In this document: positions 21,260 to 31,066 of the stretch, in pieces | How positions within the stretch are numbered: position 1 is the first letter of the stretch | Layout: each line of letters starts with the position of its first letter | DNA from: Stenotrophobium rhamnosiphilum | Lineage (GTDB): Bacteria > Pseudomonadota > Gammaproteobacteria > Nevskiales > Nevskiaceae | DNA length: 64,000 nt | Assembly (NCBI RefSeq): GCF_003052265.1 | Contig: NZ_QANS01000003.1 | Span: 558,001-622,000, forward strand | Reading direction: 5' to 3' | Notes under the pieces: generated by a model | Seen by the model: only the letters and a program-made list of their open reading frames with translations | Database searches by the model: none | What the model was told of the DNA's origin: nothing | Program-made: the position numbers and the translations under genes

Positions 21260-21288
21260 GCTGACTTTAATTGCGCACGGAGTATGTG

Positions 21289-21891
21289 ATGAAACGTTTA
21301 CTGACCCTGATGGTGATGTCCAGCGTTCTGTTCCTCAGCGGTTGCGGCTACAACAGCCTGCAACAGCAAGACGAAGGTATTAAAGCTTCGTGGGCCGAAG
21401 TGCTCAACCAATATCAGCGCCGCGCTGATCTGGTGCCGAACCTCGTGAATACCGTGAAGGGTTACGCGCAGCAGGAAAAAGATGTGCTGCTCGGTGTAAC
21501 CGAAGCGCGCGCCAAAGTTGGCAGCATCAACGTCACGCCAGATATGGTGAATGACGAAGCCAAGCTCAAGCAGTTTAGTCAGGCTCAAGGCGAACTCAGC
21601 GGCGCGCTGTCGCGCTTGTTGGTCGTCACCGAAAATTATCCGCAGCTCAAATCCGACACGCTGTTCCGTGATCTGCAGGCGCAGTTGGAAGGCACGGAAA
21701 ATCGCATCACCGTTGCGCGCAATCGTTATATCGAAGAGATCAAGGTCTACAACACAACGGTGCGTTCGTTCCCAACCAATCTCACTGCCAAGATGTTTGG
21801 CATGGCGGTGAAACCGAACTTTACGGTTGAAAACGAGAAAGCGATTTCCGCTCCGCCGAAAGTTGATTTCGGCAACGCGCCAGCGAAGTAA
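21289..21891 (+). CDS. LemA family lipoprotein
   Basis: A 200-residue LemA-family protein. The signal sequence ends in the lipobox FLSGC (Cys at about 18), so it should be lipid-anchored. The LemA core shows ASWAEVLNQYQRRADLVPNLVNTVKGYA and ENRITVARNRYIEEIKVYNTTVRSFPTN, long helices of a four-helix bundle. Function is not established; LemA genes commonly sit beside TPM-domain genes, as here. The ATG at 21289 has CGGAG six bases upstream; an upstream TTG in frame is not needed. Confidence 0.88.
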   Translation: MKRLLTLMVMSSVLFLSGCGYNSLQQQDEGIKASWAEVLNQYQRRADLVPNLVNTVKGYAQQEKDVLLGVTEARAKVGSINVTPDMVNDEAKLKQFSQAQGELSGALSRLLVVTENYPQLKSDTLFRDLQAQLEGTENRITVARNRYIEEIKVYNTTVRSFPTNLTAKMFGMAVKPNFTVENEKAISAPPKVDFGNAPAK

Positions 21892-21903
21892 TCGGACGCT
21901 TTG

Positions 21904-22764
21904 ATGTTCCGTCGCCTACTGGCGATCGTACTGTTGCCCCTGTGCGCAAGCGCATGGGGCGCAGACGGCGGCTTGGTACCCGTGCCTGCGTTGAAGGCAC
22001 GTGTCACCGATCTCACGCAAACGCTGAGCGCCGCGCAAGCCAGTGCACTGGAACAAAAACTCGCAGCGTTTGAAGCGCAGAAGGGTAGTCAGATTGCTGT
22101 GCTGATTGTGCCGACGACGCAGCCGGAAGAACTTGAGCAGTACAGCATTCGCGTCGTTGATGCGTGGAAGCTGGGCCGCGCAAAAATTGATGATGGTGCG
22201 CTGTTGATTCTGGCCAAGAATGATCGTCGCATGCGCATCGAAGTTGGGCGTGGACTGGAAGGCGCAATGCCTGACGCCATCGCCAAACGCATCATTGCTG
22301 AAAGCATCGCACCACATTTTCGCCAAGGTGATTTTGCCGGCGGCATTAATGCGGGTGTTGATCAAATGATTGCCGTGGTGAGTGGCGAAGCATTGCCGCC
22401 ACCCGCGCAGCGTGCGAACCGTCAGGGCGGCAATGGCGACAACAAACTCGGCGCGCTGCTGGTGCCGTTCTTCATCCTGTGGGGCTTGGGCCACATGCTC
22501 AAGCGCGCATTCGGCACATTCCCCGCGTCAGGTTTGGTGGGGGTTGGTACAGGCCTCGTCGCGATGCTGGTGATTGGTTCGCTAGGCTTTGCCGCACTGG
22601 CTGCGGTACTCGCCATGTTCGCTTCGTTGGTGATGTATAGCGGCGCTATTGGCGGCCTGCCGATGGGTTATGGCGGTGGTGGCGGAGGCGGTGGTTTCGG
22701 TGGTGGAGGTTTTGGCGGCGGTGGCGGCGGCTTTGGTGGTGGCGGCGCGTCGGGAGATTGGTGA
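21904..22764 (+). CDS. TPM-domain membrane protein (YgcG family)
   Basis: A 286-residue protein with a cleavable signal (residues 1-20, ending near SAWGAD). A TPM domain at about 30-160 carries RVTDLTQTLSAAQASALEQKL and DDGALLILAKNDRRMRIEVGRGLEG. Two or three membrane helices follow (about 180-250), and the extreme glycine-rich tail alternates GGG and GFGGG. TPM domains are linked to photosystem repair in plants, while the bacterial role is unclear. Exported, with the TPM domain outside the membrane. ATG at 21904 (12 bases after the lemA stop). Confidence 0.85.
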   Translation: MFRRLLAIVLLPLCASAWGADGGLVPVPALKARVTDLTQTLSAAQASALEQKLAAFEAQKGSQIAVLIVPTTQPEELEQYSIRVVDAWKLGRAKIDDGALLILAKNDRRMRIEVGRGLEGAMPDAIAKRIIAESIAPHFRQGDFAGGINAGVDQMIAVVSGEALPPPAQRANRQGGNGDNKLGALLVPFFILWGLGHMLKRAFGTFPASGLVGVGTGLVAMLVIGSLGFAALAAVLAMFASLVMYSGAIGGLPMGYGGGGGGGGFGGGGFGGGGGGFGGGGASGDW

Positions 22765-22765
22765 G

Positions 22766-23266
22766 ATGAATATCCGTCGATTCTTCAAGCACGCGAGCAC
22801 GGGCCAATGGCTGGTTCGCCGATATTTCTCGCAAGCTTCGCTGCAAGCGATTGCGAAAGCGGTGAAAGACTGCGAGCAGCTGCATCCGGGCGAAATTCGC
22901 TTTGTGATTGAAGCGGCGCTATCGCCTACTGAAGCGGGCGCAGGCGTCACGCCACGTCAGCGCGCGGTCGAGGTTTTTGCGCAGCAACGTGTTTGGGATA
23001 CCGAGCACAACAACGGCGTGCTGATTTATCTGCTGCTGGCCGATCACGCGATTGAGATCGTTGCCGATCGTTATGTGGCGCGCGGACGCGTGCCGCAGGC
23101 CGAGTGGGATGCAGCCTGTCGCGAACTGCAAAAGCATTTCAAGCTGAGCAACTATGAAGCGGGCGCGATTGCCTGTGTGCAGGCGGTGTCGGCGATTCTC
23201 GCCAAGCATCCGCCGGGCCCGCGCGATGTCGGCAATGAGATGCCGGATGCGCCGCTGTTGCTGTAA
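22766..23266 (+). CDS. Second TPM-domain protein, soluble
   Basis: A 166-residue protein with a TPM domain and no signal peptide or membrane segment. The tell-tale stretch is HPGEIRFVIEAALSPTEAGAGVTPRQRAVEVFAQ, followed by NNGVLIYLLLADHAIEIVADR and a C-terminal helix. It starts one base after the stop of the preceding TPM gene (TGAGATG), so the two are coupled. The lemA-TPM-TPM trio is a recurrent set; its biochemical role is unknown. Confidence 0.82.
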   Translation: MNIRRFFKHASTGQWLVRRYFSQASLQAIAKAVKDCEQLHPGEIRFVIEAALSPTEAGAGVTPRQRAVEVFAQQRVWDTEHNNGVLIYLLLADHAIEIVADRYVARGRVPQAEWDAACRELQKHFKLSNYEAGAIACVQAVSAILAKHPPGPRDVGNEMPDAPLLL

Positions 23267-23341
23267 TCGCTCTTACGCGTCGCATAGAAGCGTAGAAACC
23301 GTTAAATTGCGTCTCCCGCACTCGTTTTCGAAAAGCACGGG

Positions 23342-23390
23342 TTGTTTTTAAATATTTAATTAAGTTTTACTAAATAATATTTAAAAACAA
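23342..23390. repeat. Perfect 15-bp AT-rich inverted repeat upstream of the MoxR gene
   Basis: TTGTTTTTAAATATT (23342-23356) and AATATTTAAAAACAA (23376-23390) are exact inverted copies with a 19-base AT-rich spacer. A terminator-like GC-rich segment (23315-23340) precedes it, so the left T-run may serve as the U-tract of the TPM operon. The gap 23267-23461 has no gene. It may be a bidirectional terminator, a cruciform, or a binding site upstream of the next promoter. Confidence 0.6.
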
Positions 23391-23461
23391 AGTCGTCTAC
23401 GCCGCAGCAACCATGCGCGTGATCGATTTTTCGAAATTGAATTGCTATCGAGGATGACACC

Positions 23462-24301
23462 GTGCGTTTTACTGGCACCGAAGATTACGTCGCAACAGAT
23501 GATTTAACGATGGCGGTTAATGCCGCTGTGACTTTGCAGCGTCCGCTGCTGGTGAAGGGCGAGCCGGGCACCGGTAAGACGCGCCTCGCACAAGAAGTCG
23601 CGCGTGCGCTCGACATGCCGTATTTCGAATGGCATGTGAAATCGACCACCAAAGCGCAGCAGGGTCTCTACGAATACGACGCGGTATCGCGTCTGCGTGA
23701 CTCGCAGCTGGGCGAAAGCAAGGTCAAGGACATCAGCAACTACATCGTCAAAGGCAAATTGTGGGAAGCCTTTGAAGCGGGCAAGCGTCCGCTGCTGCTG
23801 ATTGACGAAATCGATAAGGCCGACATCGAATTCCCCAACGATTTGCTGCGCGAACTCGATCAGATGGAGTTCTACGTTTACGAGACGCGCCAGACGGTGA
23901 AGGCCTTGAATCGTCCGGTGATCATCATCACCTCGAACAACGAAAAAGAATTGCCGGATGCATTTTTGCGCCGTTGCTTCTTCCACTACATCCGTTTCCC
24001 CGATGCGCCGACGATGCAGAAAATCGTCGACGTGCATTTCCCTAAGCTGAAGCAAAATCTGCTGAAGGAAGCGATGGAAGTGTTCTTTGGCCTGCGCGAA
24101 TTGCCAGGCCTGAAGAAAAAACCATCGACGTCGGAACTGCTCGATTGGCTCAAGCTATTGCTGGCTGAAGATATTGATCCAGCGGTCTTGCGTGAAGCCA
24201 GCACCAAGAAGAGCTTGCCACCGCTTTATGGTGCCTTGCTGAAGAACGAGCAAGATGTGCATTTGTTCGAGCGCATTGCCTTTATGGCGCGTCGTAACTA
24301 A
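23462..24301 (+). CDS. MoxR-family AAA+ ATPase
   Basis: A 279-residue AAA+ protein. Walker A is GEPGTGKT (about 35-42), Walker B is LLLIDEIDKAD, the sensor-1 region is IIITSNNEKELPDAFLRRCFF, and a C-terminal lid follows. MoxR/CoxD-type ATPases usually activate partner complexes together with a vWA-domain protein encoded next door. No vWA gene is found here; the next gene is a small unknown protein. The start is GTG at 23462 with GAGGA seven bases upstream, and the next in-frame ATG would remove the first conserved residues. Confidence 0.9.
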   Translation: MRFTGTEDYVATDDLTMAVNAAVTLQRPLLVKGEPGTGKTRLAQEVARALDMPYFEWHVKSTTKAQQGLYEYDAVSRLRDSQLGESKVKDISNYIVKGKLWEAFEAGKRPLLLIDEIDKADIEFPNDLLRELDQMEFYVYETRQTVKALNRPVIIITSNNEKELPDAFLRRCFFHYIRFPDAPTMQKIVDVHFPKLKQNLLKEAMEVFFGLRELPGLKKKPSTSELLDWLKLLLAEDIDPAVLREASTKKSLPPLYGALLKNEQDVHLFERIAFMARRN

Positions 24302-24352
24302 TTTCTACAAAGACGAATCGATCACTCAGAATCGAGTAAATAACCAATCAAG

Positions 24353-24766
24353 ATGAGCACAGAAAAAGATCCATTTGAAGCCTTGCTGGAGCGTCAACTC
24401 CAAGGCATTCGTTCGACCCGCGCAGAACTAGAAAAGGAAGTCAGTCATCGTTCGGTTTATCTGGACGTTGAATGGAAGAAGGTCGTCGATTCTGTGCGTA
24501 ATTTGCAGAATCGATTGCAGCGGCACCCGAAGGTGCAGCACTTCGTCATCAGTAAAGATGACACTGAAATCACGATCAAGATCATCGACAGCCACGCGCG
24601 TCGAAACTACAGCTACTTTATTTTGAGTCGCAATCATCCCGAGAAGAAATTCCCGGGCTTGGATGTGGTGTGGCTCAGTGAATTTGGTGAGGACGACCGC
24701 AACTTCCGTGAGCCTTCTGATGCGCTGGCGACATTGGTTCGCGCGATTGCGCCGAAGTTGGCTTGA
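24353..24766 (+). CDS. Hypothetical protein following the MoxR ATPase
   Basis: A 137-residue acidic/basic mixed protein with no signal peptide or membrane segment. The first 60 residues look helical (ALLERQLQGIRSTRAELEKEV). A beta-rich middle (VQHFVISKDDTEITIKIID) and a closing helical stretch follow. I do not recognise a family. It follows the MoxR gene by 51 bases on the same strand and is closed by a strong bidirectional terminator, so the two probably share a transcript. The ATG at 24353 lies in AAGATG without a strong ribosome site. Confidence 0.75.
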   Translation: MSTEKDPFEALLERQLQGIRSTRAELEKEVSHRSVYLDVEWKKVVDSVRNLQNRLQRHPKVQHFVISKDDTEITIKIIDSHARRNYSYFILSRNHPEKKFPGLDVVWLSEFGEDDRNFREPSDALATLVRAIAPKLA

Positions 24767-24790
24767 GTAGATTCAAGAATCTTCAGAAAT

Positions 24791-24818
24791 AAAAAAACCG
24801 GCCAAGGCCGGTTTTTTT
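24791..24818. terminator. Bidirectional intrinsic terminator
   Basis: ACCGGCC and GGCCGGT form the stem around AA, flanked by seven A residues on the left and seven T residues on the right. It serves both the MoxR/hypothetical pair (plus) and purD (minus), which converge here. Confidence 0.92.
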
Positions 24819-24833
24819 ATGAACGCGTGTCGA

Positions 24834-26141
24834 TTAAGACTCGCGTTGTACGGCGCGATAACCAATGTCCGTCCGATGTTGTTCGCCTTTCCAGCTAATG
24901 CCTTGCATCGCTGCATAAGCGCCCGCTTGCGCAGCGCGCACCGTGTCGCCGCTGGCAACAACGCAGAGCACGCGGCCGCCGCTGGTGACCACGTTGCCAT
25001 CCTGATCTGTGGTGCCTGCGTGAAAAACTTTTGCCTTGCCGAATTCGCCATCGAGGCCGCTGATTGCGTCGCCTTTGCGAATCGTGCCGGGATAACCTTC
25101 AGCTGCCATCACGACGCCGAGCGCAGGCTGTGGGTTCCAGCGTGGTGGGTTCGAGGGGAGCGTGCCATCAATCGCAGCTTCCAATAGATCCAGCAAATCG
25201 GAATCGAGGCGGAACATGATCGGCTGCGTTTCAGGATCGCCCATACGCGCATTGAATTCGATGACGAGCGGCGCGCCGTCTTTGCGAATCATCAAGCCAG
25301 CGTAGAGAAAACCCGTGAACGGCGTGCCTTCTGCGGCCATGCCTGCAAGCGTTGGTTCAATCACTTCGCGGCAAGCGCGTGCATGCACTGCTGCTGTGAC
25401 CACAGGCGCAGGTGAGTACGCGCCCATGCCGCCGGTGTTCGGGCCCTGGTCGGCGTCGAAGATGCGTTTGTGATCTTGCGCGCTAGCGAGCGGCTGATAT
25501 TGCGGTTGCTTGCCGGCTTTGCTGCCAGCGACAACGATAAAGCTGGCTTCTTCGCCATCGAGAAAATCTTCGATGACCACGCGCGCGCCCGCTTTGCCGA
25601 GCATCTCGCCCGAGAGCATGTCGCGGATGGCGTTTTCAGCTTCATCCAACTGCATTGCGACGACAACGCCTTTGCCTGCGGCGAGGCCATCAGCTTTGAT
25701 GACGATCGGCGCGCCGCGCTCGCGGACATAGGCCAGTGCTGGGTCGATATCGGTGAACACGCGATATTGCGCCGTCGGAATGTTGTGACGAGCGAGAAAA
25801 TCTTTGGTGAAGGCTTTGCTGGCTTCAAGCTGCGCAGCAGCGCGAGTCGGGCCAAACACGCGCAGACCGGCGGCGGTAAAAGCATCGACGAGGCCGGCGG
25901 CCAATGGGCCTTCTGGACCGACAACGGTGAAGCCGACTTGCTCGTTTTGGACCAAGGAGATCAGTCCGGGGATATTTTCTGCGGCGACGTTGACGTTGCG
26001 AACGCCTTTTTCGCGAGCGGTGCCGGCGTTGCCGGGAGCCACCAATACCTCTGAAACCCGTGGCGATTGCGCTAATTTCCAAGCCAGAGCGTGTTCACGC
26101 CCACCGCTACCGACTACCAATACTTTGATTTTCTTAGCCAT
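24834..26141 (-). CDS. purD: Phosphoribosylamine-glycine ligase PurD
   Basis: A 435-residue ATP-grasp enzyme catalysing the second step of purine synthesis. The N-terminal VLVVGSGGREHALAWKL, the ATP-grasp motif VIKADGLAAGKGVVVA, VIEDFLDGEEASF, QDHKRIFDADQGPNTGGMGAY and EFNARMGDPETQ are present. I use the ATG at 26139-26141 (a GTG precedes it directly). PurH, its usual neighbour, is not in the window. Confidence 0.96.
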   Translation of the reverse strand: MAKKIKVLVVGSGGREHALAWKLAQSPRVSEVLVAPGNAGTAREKGVRNVNVAAENIPGLISLVQNEQVGFTVVGPEGPLAAGLVDAFTAAGLRVFGPTRAAAQLEASKAFTKDFLARHNIPTAQYRVFTDIDPALAYVRERGAPIVIKADGLAAGKGVVVAMQLDEAENAIRDMLSGEMLGKAGARVVIEDFLDGEEASFIVVAGSKAGKQPQYQPLASAQDHKRIFDADQGPNTGGMGAYSPAPVVTAAVHARACREVIEPTLAGMAAEGTPFTGFLYAGLMIRKDGAPLVIEFNARMGDPETQPIMFRLDSDLLDLLEAAIDGTLPSNPPRWNPQPALGVVMAAEGYPGTIRKGDAISGLDGEFGKAKVFHAGTTDQDGNVVTSGGRVLCVVASGDTVRAAQAGAYAAMQGISWKGEQHRTDIGYRAVQRES

Positions 26142-26225
26142 CACTCAAGCGCGCCGCTTTTTGGGGGCGCTAGCGTAGCGGAAAATGGCTATCGATTGCT
26201 TGATTGGGGCATCTCTGCACAAACA

Positions 26226-26279
26226 CCTCCGCTCCTGCGCATCCATGCGCCCGCGAAGGTACCGTACATCCTGTACATA
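26226..26279 (-). repeat. Terminator-attached GGA element, copy A
   Basis: Read on the minus strand, it follows the U-tract of the terminator at 26278-26310. Hairpin 1 is GTACA-GGA-TGTAC (26264-26276), then the GGTA linker (26260-26263). Hairpin 2 has outer arms CCTTCGC and GCGGAGG (26253-26259 and 26226-26232), inner arms GCGCA and TGCGC, apical TGGA, and the internal loop GG opposite AGGA. Three GGA triplets are unpaired. See copies at 32956, 42067 and 55527. Confidence 0.8.
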
Positions 26280-26310
26280 AAAAACCCCGCGGCCTTGCGG
26301 TCGCGGGGTT
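26278..26310 (-). terminator. Intrinsic terminator of the glycine-zipper lipoprotein gene
   Basis: On the minus strand CCCCGCGACCG pairs with the downstream CGGCCGCGGGG-type arm around a short AAGG-like loop, followed by six T residues. It begins 20 bases after the stop at 26330. The GGA element copy A follows without a gap. Confidence 0.88.
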
Positions 26311-26329
26311 TAGATACTGCGAGGCTAAC

Positions 26330-26956
26330 TTAGCCGCGTGGCGAGATGGTGTCACCGTCAACGCGAACCTTGCTGCCGACCGTCAGAGTGCCTACATCCT
26401 TAACGGTGATGCTGCGGCTGCTGCCGTTGTCCAGCTTGATGTCGACCGTGTAGACGGTTTCAGCGCGGACAGCTTTTTCAGCCTGGTTACCAGCATAAGC
26501 ACCAGCCAGCGCGCCGAGCACGGTGGCAACGTCCTTACCGCGGCCGCCACCAACCTGGTGACCTGCAACGCCACCAGCAGCTGCGCCGAGCACTGCGCCA
26601 GCGCCGCTGCCATCAGGCTTCACTTTCGAAGCGGTGATCGCGGTCACGGTGCCGCAAGCTGCGCAAATGGTTGCCTGAGGCTTAGACGAAGCAACGGTGT
26701 TGCGTTCTGCACGTGCAGCGCGCTTTTCAGCGGCGGCAGCATCCTTGCGAGCTTGTTCAGCGGCCTGCTGAGCATCTTCAGCAGCTTTCTGTGCATCAGC
26801 CAGCTTCTGCTGGGTGTCGGCAGCCTGCTGGGCAGCAGCGGCTTCAACAGCAGCGGCTTGTGCAGCAGCGTCAGCGGCGGCGGTGTCTTGTCCCTTCTGG
26901 CAAGCGGTGAGGGCGACGCCAAGCATTAAAACCAGTGCGAGGTTGCGAATCTTCAT
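26330..26956 (-). CDS. Glycine-zipper 2TM lipoprotein with alanine-rich coiled coil
   Basis: A 208-residue lipoprotein. The signal sequence ends in LTAC (Cys19). Residues about 25-88 form an Ala/Gln/Lys-rich coiled coil (repeats of AEDAQQAAEQARKD type). Next comes CAACGTVTAI with two cysteines, then two glycine zippers (GAGAVLGAAAGGVAGHQVG and ATVLGALAGAYAGNQAEKA), and a beta-rich C-terminal domain with YTVDIKLDNGSSRSITV. The order CxxC / glycine zipper 2TM / basic C-domain matches SlyB/PcP-like outer-membrane lipoproteins. The ATG at 26956 has AGGAG seven bases upstream. Confidence 0.85.
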   Translation of the reverse strand: MKIRNLALVLMLGVALTACQKGQDTAAADAAAQAAAVEAAAAQQAADTQQKLADAQKAAEDAQQAAEQARKDAAAAEKRAARAERNTVASSKPQATICAACGTVTAITASKVKPDGSGAGAVLGAAAGGVAGHQVGGGRGKDVATVLGALAGAYAGNQAEKAVRAETVYTVDIKLDNGSSRSITVKDVGTLTVGSKVRVDGDTISPRG

Positions 26957-27024
26957 GTCAAAACTCCTAATAGGTATAAGAAACTGTTTTCCCCGGATGT
27001 CGCTTGCTCTCCGGGCTGCCATTG

Positions 27025-27678
27025 TTATAGCAGCGAGCGGGTAAGCAAAAGACCAATGAATAACGCACCGGTGTAGAGCAAGTTAACACTGAGGGCGCTG
27101 AACACCTGCTGAATGATGCCGCTGCCGCGAGTGTTGCGATAGGCATGCAGAGTGGCCAAGCCCAGAATTACTTCTGGAATCAACACATAGATGGCCACGC
27201 CAGCGATCGTGCGAACGTTCTGTGGCTGCCAAAGCTGCAAGGGTTGCGCAGCCCATTCCCAGAATGCGAACAATACGAGCGACAACACCCCCATCGTTAT
27301 ATAGCGCGAGCGTGTGCTGTCGCTGATGAGGGTGACGGGGAATAACAGCATGATCCAGAGGCCCATGAAATAGGCCGGCACAGCGCCGCCAATGCGCCAA
27401 ATGCCGTGATCAGGGAAATGCAGCACGCCAGCAATTTGCACCAGTGCCCAATCGGGCAGCACTTGTCCGCAAGACAGCGGCAGTAGAAACATCCAGAGCT
27501 TGAGCCATTCGTTATGGCCACGGGCAAGCGCATAAAGCGGCAGCACGACGTTGTAGCCGATGGTGAGCGCCAGCAGACCTTTGCCCAGCATCTCGCCATG
27601 TGCAAAGTACAGCACCGGCGTCGATACGACGAAGAACAGAACGTGAAACCACAGTGCTTCGCGTATCGATACTTTCAT
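27025..27678 (-). CDS. Polytopic membrane protein of unknown function
   Basis: A 217-residue protein with six or seven hydrophobic segments and short loops. The first helix (about 9-25) carries VLFFVVSTPVLYFAHGE. A central loop has LPDWALVQIAGVLHFPDHG with an H-F-P-D-H cluster that could bind metal. I do not recognise the family. It starts 3 bases after the argB stop, so it is almost surely co-transcribed with coaBC-dut-argB. Confidence 0.7.
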   Translation of the reverse strand: MKVSIREALWFHVLFFVVSTPVLYFAHGEMLGKGLLALTIGYNVVLPLYALARGHNEWLKLWMFLLPLSCGQVLPDWALVQIAGVLHFPDHGIWRIGGAVPAYFMGLWIMLLFPVTLISDSTRSRYITMGVLSLVLFAFWEWAAQPLQLWQPQNVRTIAGVAIYVLIPEVILGLATLHAYRNTRGSGIIQQVFSALSVNLLYTGALFIGLLLTRSLL

Positions 27679-27681
27679 GCT

Positions 27682-28999
<1,318 letters not shown>

Positions 29000-29064
29000 T
29001 TTGATAGGCCCGCGTTGGCGAGCATCCCCTGATAATTGTTATTAAAGCTAAACTAATAAAAAAT

Positions 29065-29083
29065 TGTTAATCAATTATTAACA
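29065..29083. promoter_or_regulatory. AT-rich palindrome in the dut promoter region
   Basis: TGTTAAT (29065-29071) and ATTAACA (29077-29083) are exact inverted copies separated by CAATT. The surrounding 29030-29095 is markedly AT-rich. It lies about 66 bases upstream of dut and could be an operator for dut-argB, or part of the promoter. No cognate regulator can be named. Confidence 0.35.
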
Positions 29084-29116
29084 TTCTAGGTTGGCTGTGT
29101 TTCAGCCATCTGAGCG

Positions 29117-30334
29117 TTAGATGCCGACTTTGCTGCGATATCGCGAGGCAATCACCTGCGCCAGTTCACGCGCCAGTGCGGTCTTGCTGGCAGGCGCGAG
29201 TTCCTGATCGCCGCCGGGCCAGAACAGATGTAGTGCATTGTCTTCGCGATCAAACGCGCGGCCGTTGCCGACCAGATTGGCTGCAATCAAATCTAGCTTC
29301 TTGTTCTGCAATTTGCCTTGCGCATGTTCGGCGAGCTTTTCGGTTTCAGCCGCAAAACCCACCATAAACAGCACCGGATATTTTTCGCGAACGGCTTTGA
29401 GTACGTCGGTAGTGCGCTCCAAAGGCAGCGACATCTCGGCGTCTTTCTTCTTGATCTTCTGCATCTCGGCTTGCGCCGGGCGATAGTCAGCAACCGCAGC
29501 CGTGCCGACAAAAATATCTGATTGAGCGGCTGCGGTGAGCGAGGCCTGCAACATGTCTTGCGCAGTTTCGATGTCCACGCGCTGCACGCCGGGTGGCGTT
29601 GCCAACGCAGTGGGGCCGGAGACCAGCGTGACACTCGCGCCCAGCGCGCTCAGCGCCTGCGCAACCGCATAGCCTTGCTTGCCGGACGAACGATTGGTGA
29701 TCACGCGCACCGGATCAATCGGCTCGCGCGTAGGGCCTGCGGTGACGACGGCGCGCACGCCTGCGAGCGGGCCTTGCTCAAACATATGCGCAACCGCGGT
29801 GCGAATTTCGGTGGGTTCCAACATGCGGCCATCGCCCACTTCGCCGCAGGCTTGCGAGCCTGCACCGGGACCAAAGATATGCACGCCGCGCTGACGCAGC
29901 GTTGCGACATTGGCTTGCGTGGCGGCGTTGCTCCACATCAGGCGATTCATCGCTGGTGCAATCGCGAGCGGGCGATCCGTCGCGAGGCACAGCGTGGTCA
30001 GTAAATCACTCGCGCTGCCTTGCGCAATCTGCGCAATGAAGTTGGCGCTGGCAGGTGCAATCACGATCACGTCGGCCCAGCGAGCGAGCTCGATGTGGCC
30101 CATCGCGGCTTCGTGTGCAGCATCAAACAATGCGCTGCGCACTTCGCGGCCTGAGAGCGCCTGAAAGGTGAGCGGCGCGACGAATTCAGTCGCGCCCGCA
30201 GTCATGACGACCTGCACGTCGGCGCCGACTTCTTTGAAGCGGCGCGTGAGATCGGCAGCCTTATAGGCCGCGATGCCGCCGGTGACGCCGAGCAAAATGC
30301 GGCGTCCGGCCAGAGTTGTGAGCGAAGTCTGCAT
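29117..30334 (-). CDS. coaBC: Bifunctional phosphopantothenoylcysteine decarboxylase / synthase CoaBC
   Basis: A 405-residue fusion for coenzyme A synthesis. The N-terminal flavin decarboxylase (CoaC, about 1-185) shows GVTGGIAAYKAADL, the active-site region APASANFIAQIAQG, and PAMNRLMW. The C-terminal synthetase (CoaB, about 190-405) starts VVTAGPTREPIDPVRVITNRSSGKQGYA and includes AVADYRPA, KIKKKD and DLIAANLVG. Full length. Divergent from radC with 57 bases between, and upstream of dut-argB. Confidence 0.96.
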   Translation of the reverse strand: MQTSLTTLAGRRILLGVTGGIAAYKAADLTRRFKEVGADVQVVMTAGATEFVAPLTFQALSGREVRSALFDAAHEAAMGHIELARWADVIVIAPASANFIAQIAQGSASDLLTTLCLATDRPLAIAPAMNRLMWSNAATQANVATLRQRGVHIFGPGAGSQACGEVGDGRMLEPTEIRTAVAHMFEQGPLAGVRAVVTAGPTREPIDPVRVITNRSSGKQGYAVAQALSALGASVTLVSGPTALATPPGVQRVDIETAQDMLQASLTAAAQSDIFVGTAAVADYRPAQAEMQKIKKKDAEMSLPLERTTDVLKAVREKYPVLFMVGFAAETEKLAEHAQGKLQNKKLDLIAANLVGNGRAFDREDNALHLFWPGGDQELAPASKTALARELAQVIASRYRSKVGI

Positions 30335-30391
30335 TTGGGCATTTTAGCCTGATTAAGCTCCGCCAAGACGCAAAGTATTGAGAACGCAGAG

Positions 30392-31066
30392 ATGGCGATT
30401 ACAGATTGGCCTGAAGACGAACGTCCACGAGAAAAATTACTGGCGCGTGGTGCGGCCGCTTTGTCTGATGCCGAACTGCTCGCCATCTTTCTGCGAACCG
30501 GCGTGCCCGGCAAAAGCGCGGTGGATATGGCGCGGGATTTGTTGAGTAACTTTGGCAGCCTGCGCGCGCTACTGAAGGCGTCGAAAGCGGACTTTTGTGC
30601 GGAGAAGGGTTTGGGTCCGGCGAAATACGCGCAGCTACAAGCGGTGCTGGAAATGGCGCGTCGCCATTTGGCTGAAGAATTGCCCGAGCGCGATGCTTTG
30701 AGCGATCCGCGTGCGGCGCGCGACTATCTCAAATCACGCTTGCGGGATCTTCCGCATGAGGTCTTTGCGATTCTGTTTCTGGATACGCGACATCGTGTGA
30801 TTGCCTTCGAAGAGCTCGCGCGTGGAAGTCTTGATGGCGCGGCGGTTTATCCACGCGAAGTATTGAAAGCCGCGTTAAAGCACAACGCGGCGGCGGTGAT
30901 CCTTGCTCATAACCATCCGTCTGGTGTGGTTGAGCCAAGCGCGGCAGATCGTGTACTGACGGCCAAGTTGCAGGCCGCACTGTCGGCAGTAGACATCCGC
31001 GTACTCGACCATCTGGTGATCGGCGAAGGCGCGTCGGCTTCATTTGCCGAGCGCGGTTGGATTTAG
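30392..31066 (+). CDS. radC: RadC family protein (JAB/MPN domain)
   Basis: A 224-residue protein. It has an N-terminal helix-hairpin-helix-like part (about 1-95, with [27 protein letters not shown]) and a C-terminal JAB metalloprotease-like domain with the zinc motif [16 protein letters not shown] (H-x-H ... S ... D). The original repair role of RadC is not supported; its activity is unknown. The start is ATG at 30392. The convergent TetR gene overlaps its end by 4 bases. Confidence 0.93.
   Translation: MAITDWPEDERPREKLLARGAAALSDAELLAIFLRTGVPGKSAVDMARDLLSNFGSLRALLKASKADFCAEKGLGPAKYAQLQAVLEMARRHLAEELPERDALSDPRAARDYLKSRLRDLPHEVFAILFLDTRHRVIAFEELARGSLDGAAVYPREVLKAALKHNAAAVILAHNHPSGVVEPSAADRVLTAKLQAALSAVDIRVLDHLVIGEGASASFAERGWI

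Noticed and set aside
22660-22764. GGT/GGC tandem repeat region
   Set aside because: It encodes the glycine-rich tail of the TPM protein, a normal feature of the family, not a separate repeat element.
24791-24833. A fifth GGA element after the terminator at 24791-24818
   Set aside because: The T-run is followed by ATGAACGCG, which superficially resembles the element, but there is no GGA hairpin and no GGTA linker; the purD stop region begins here.
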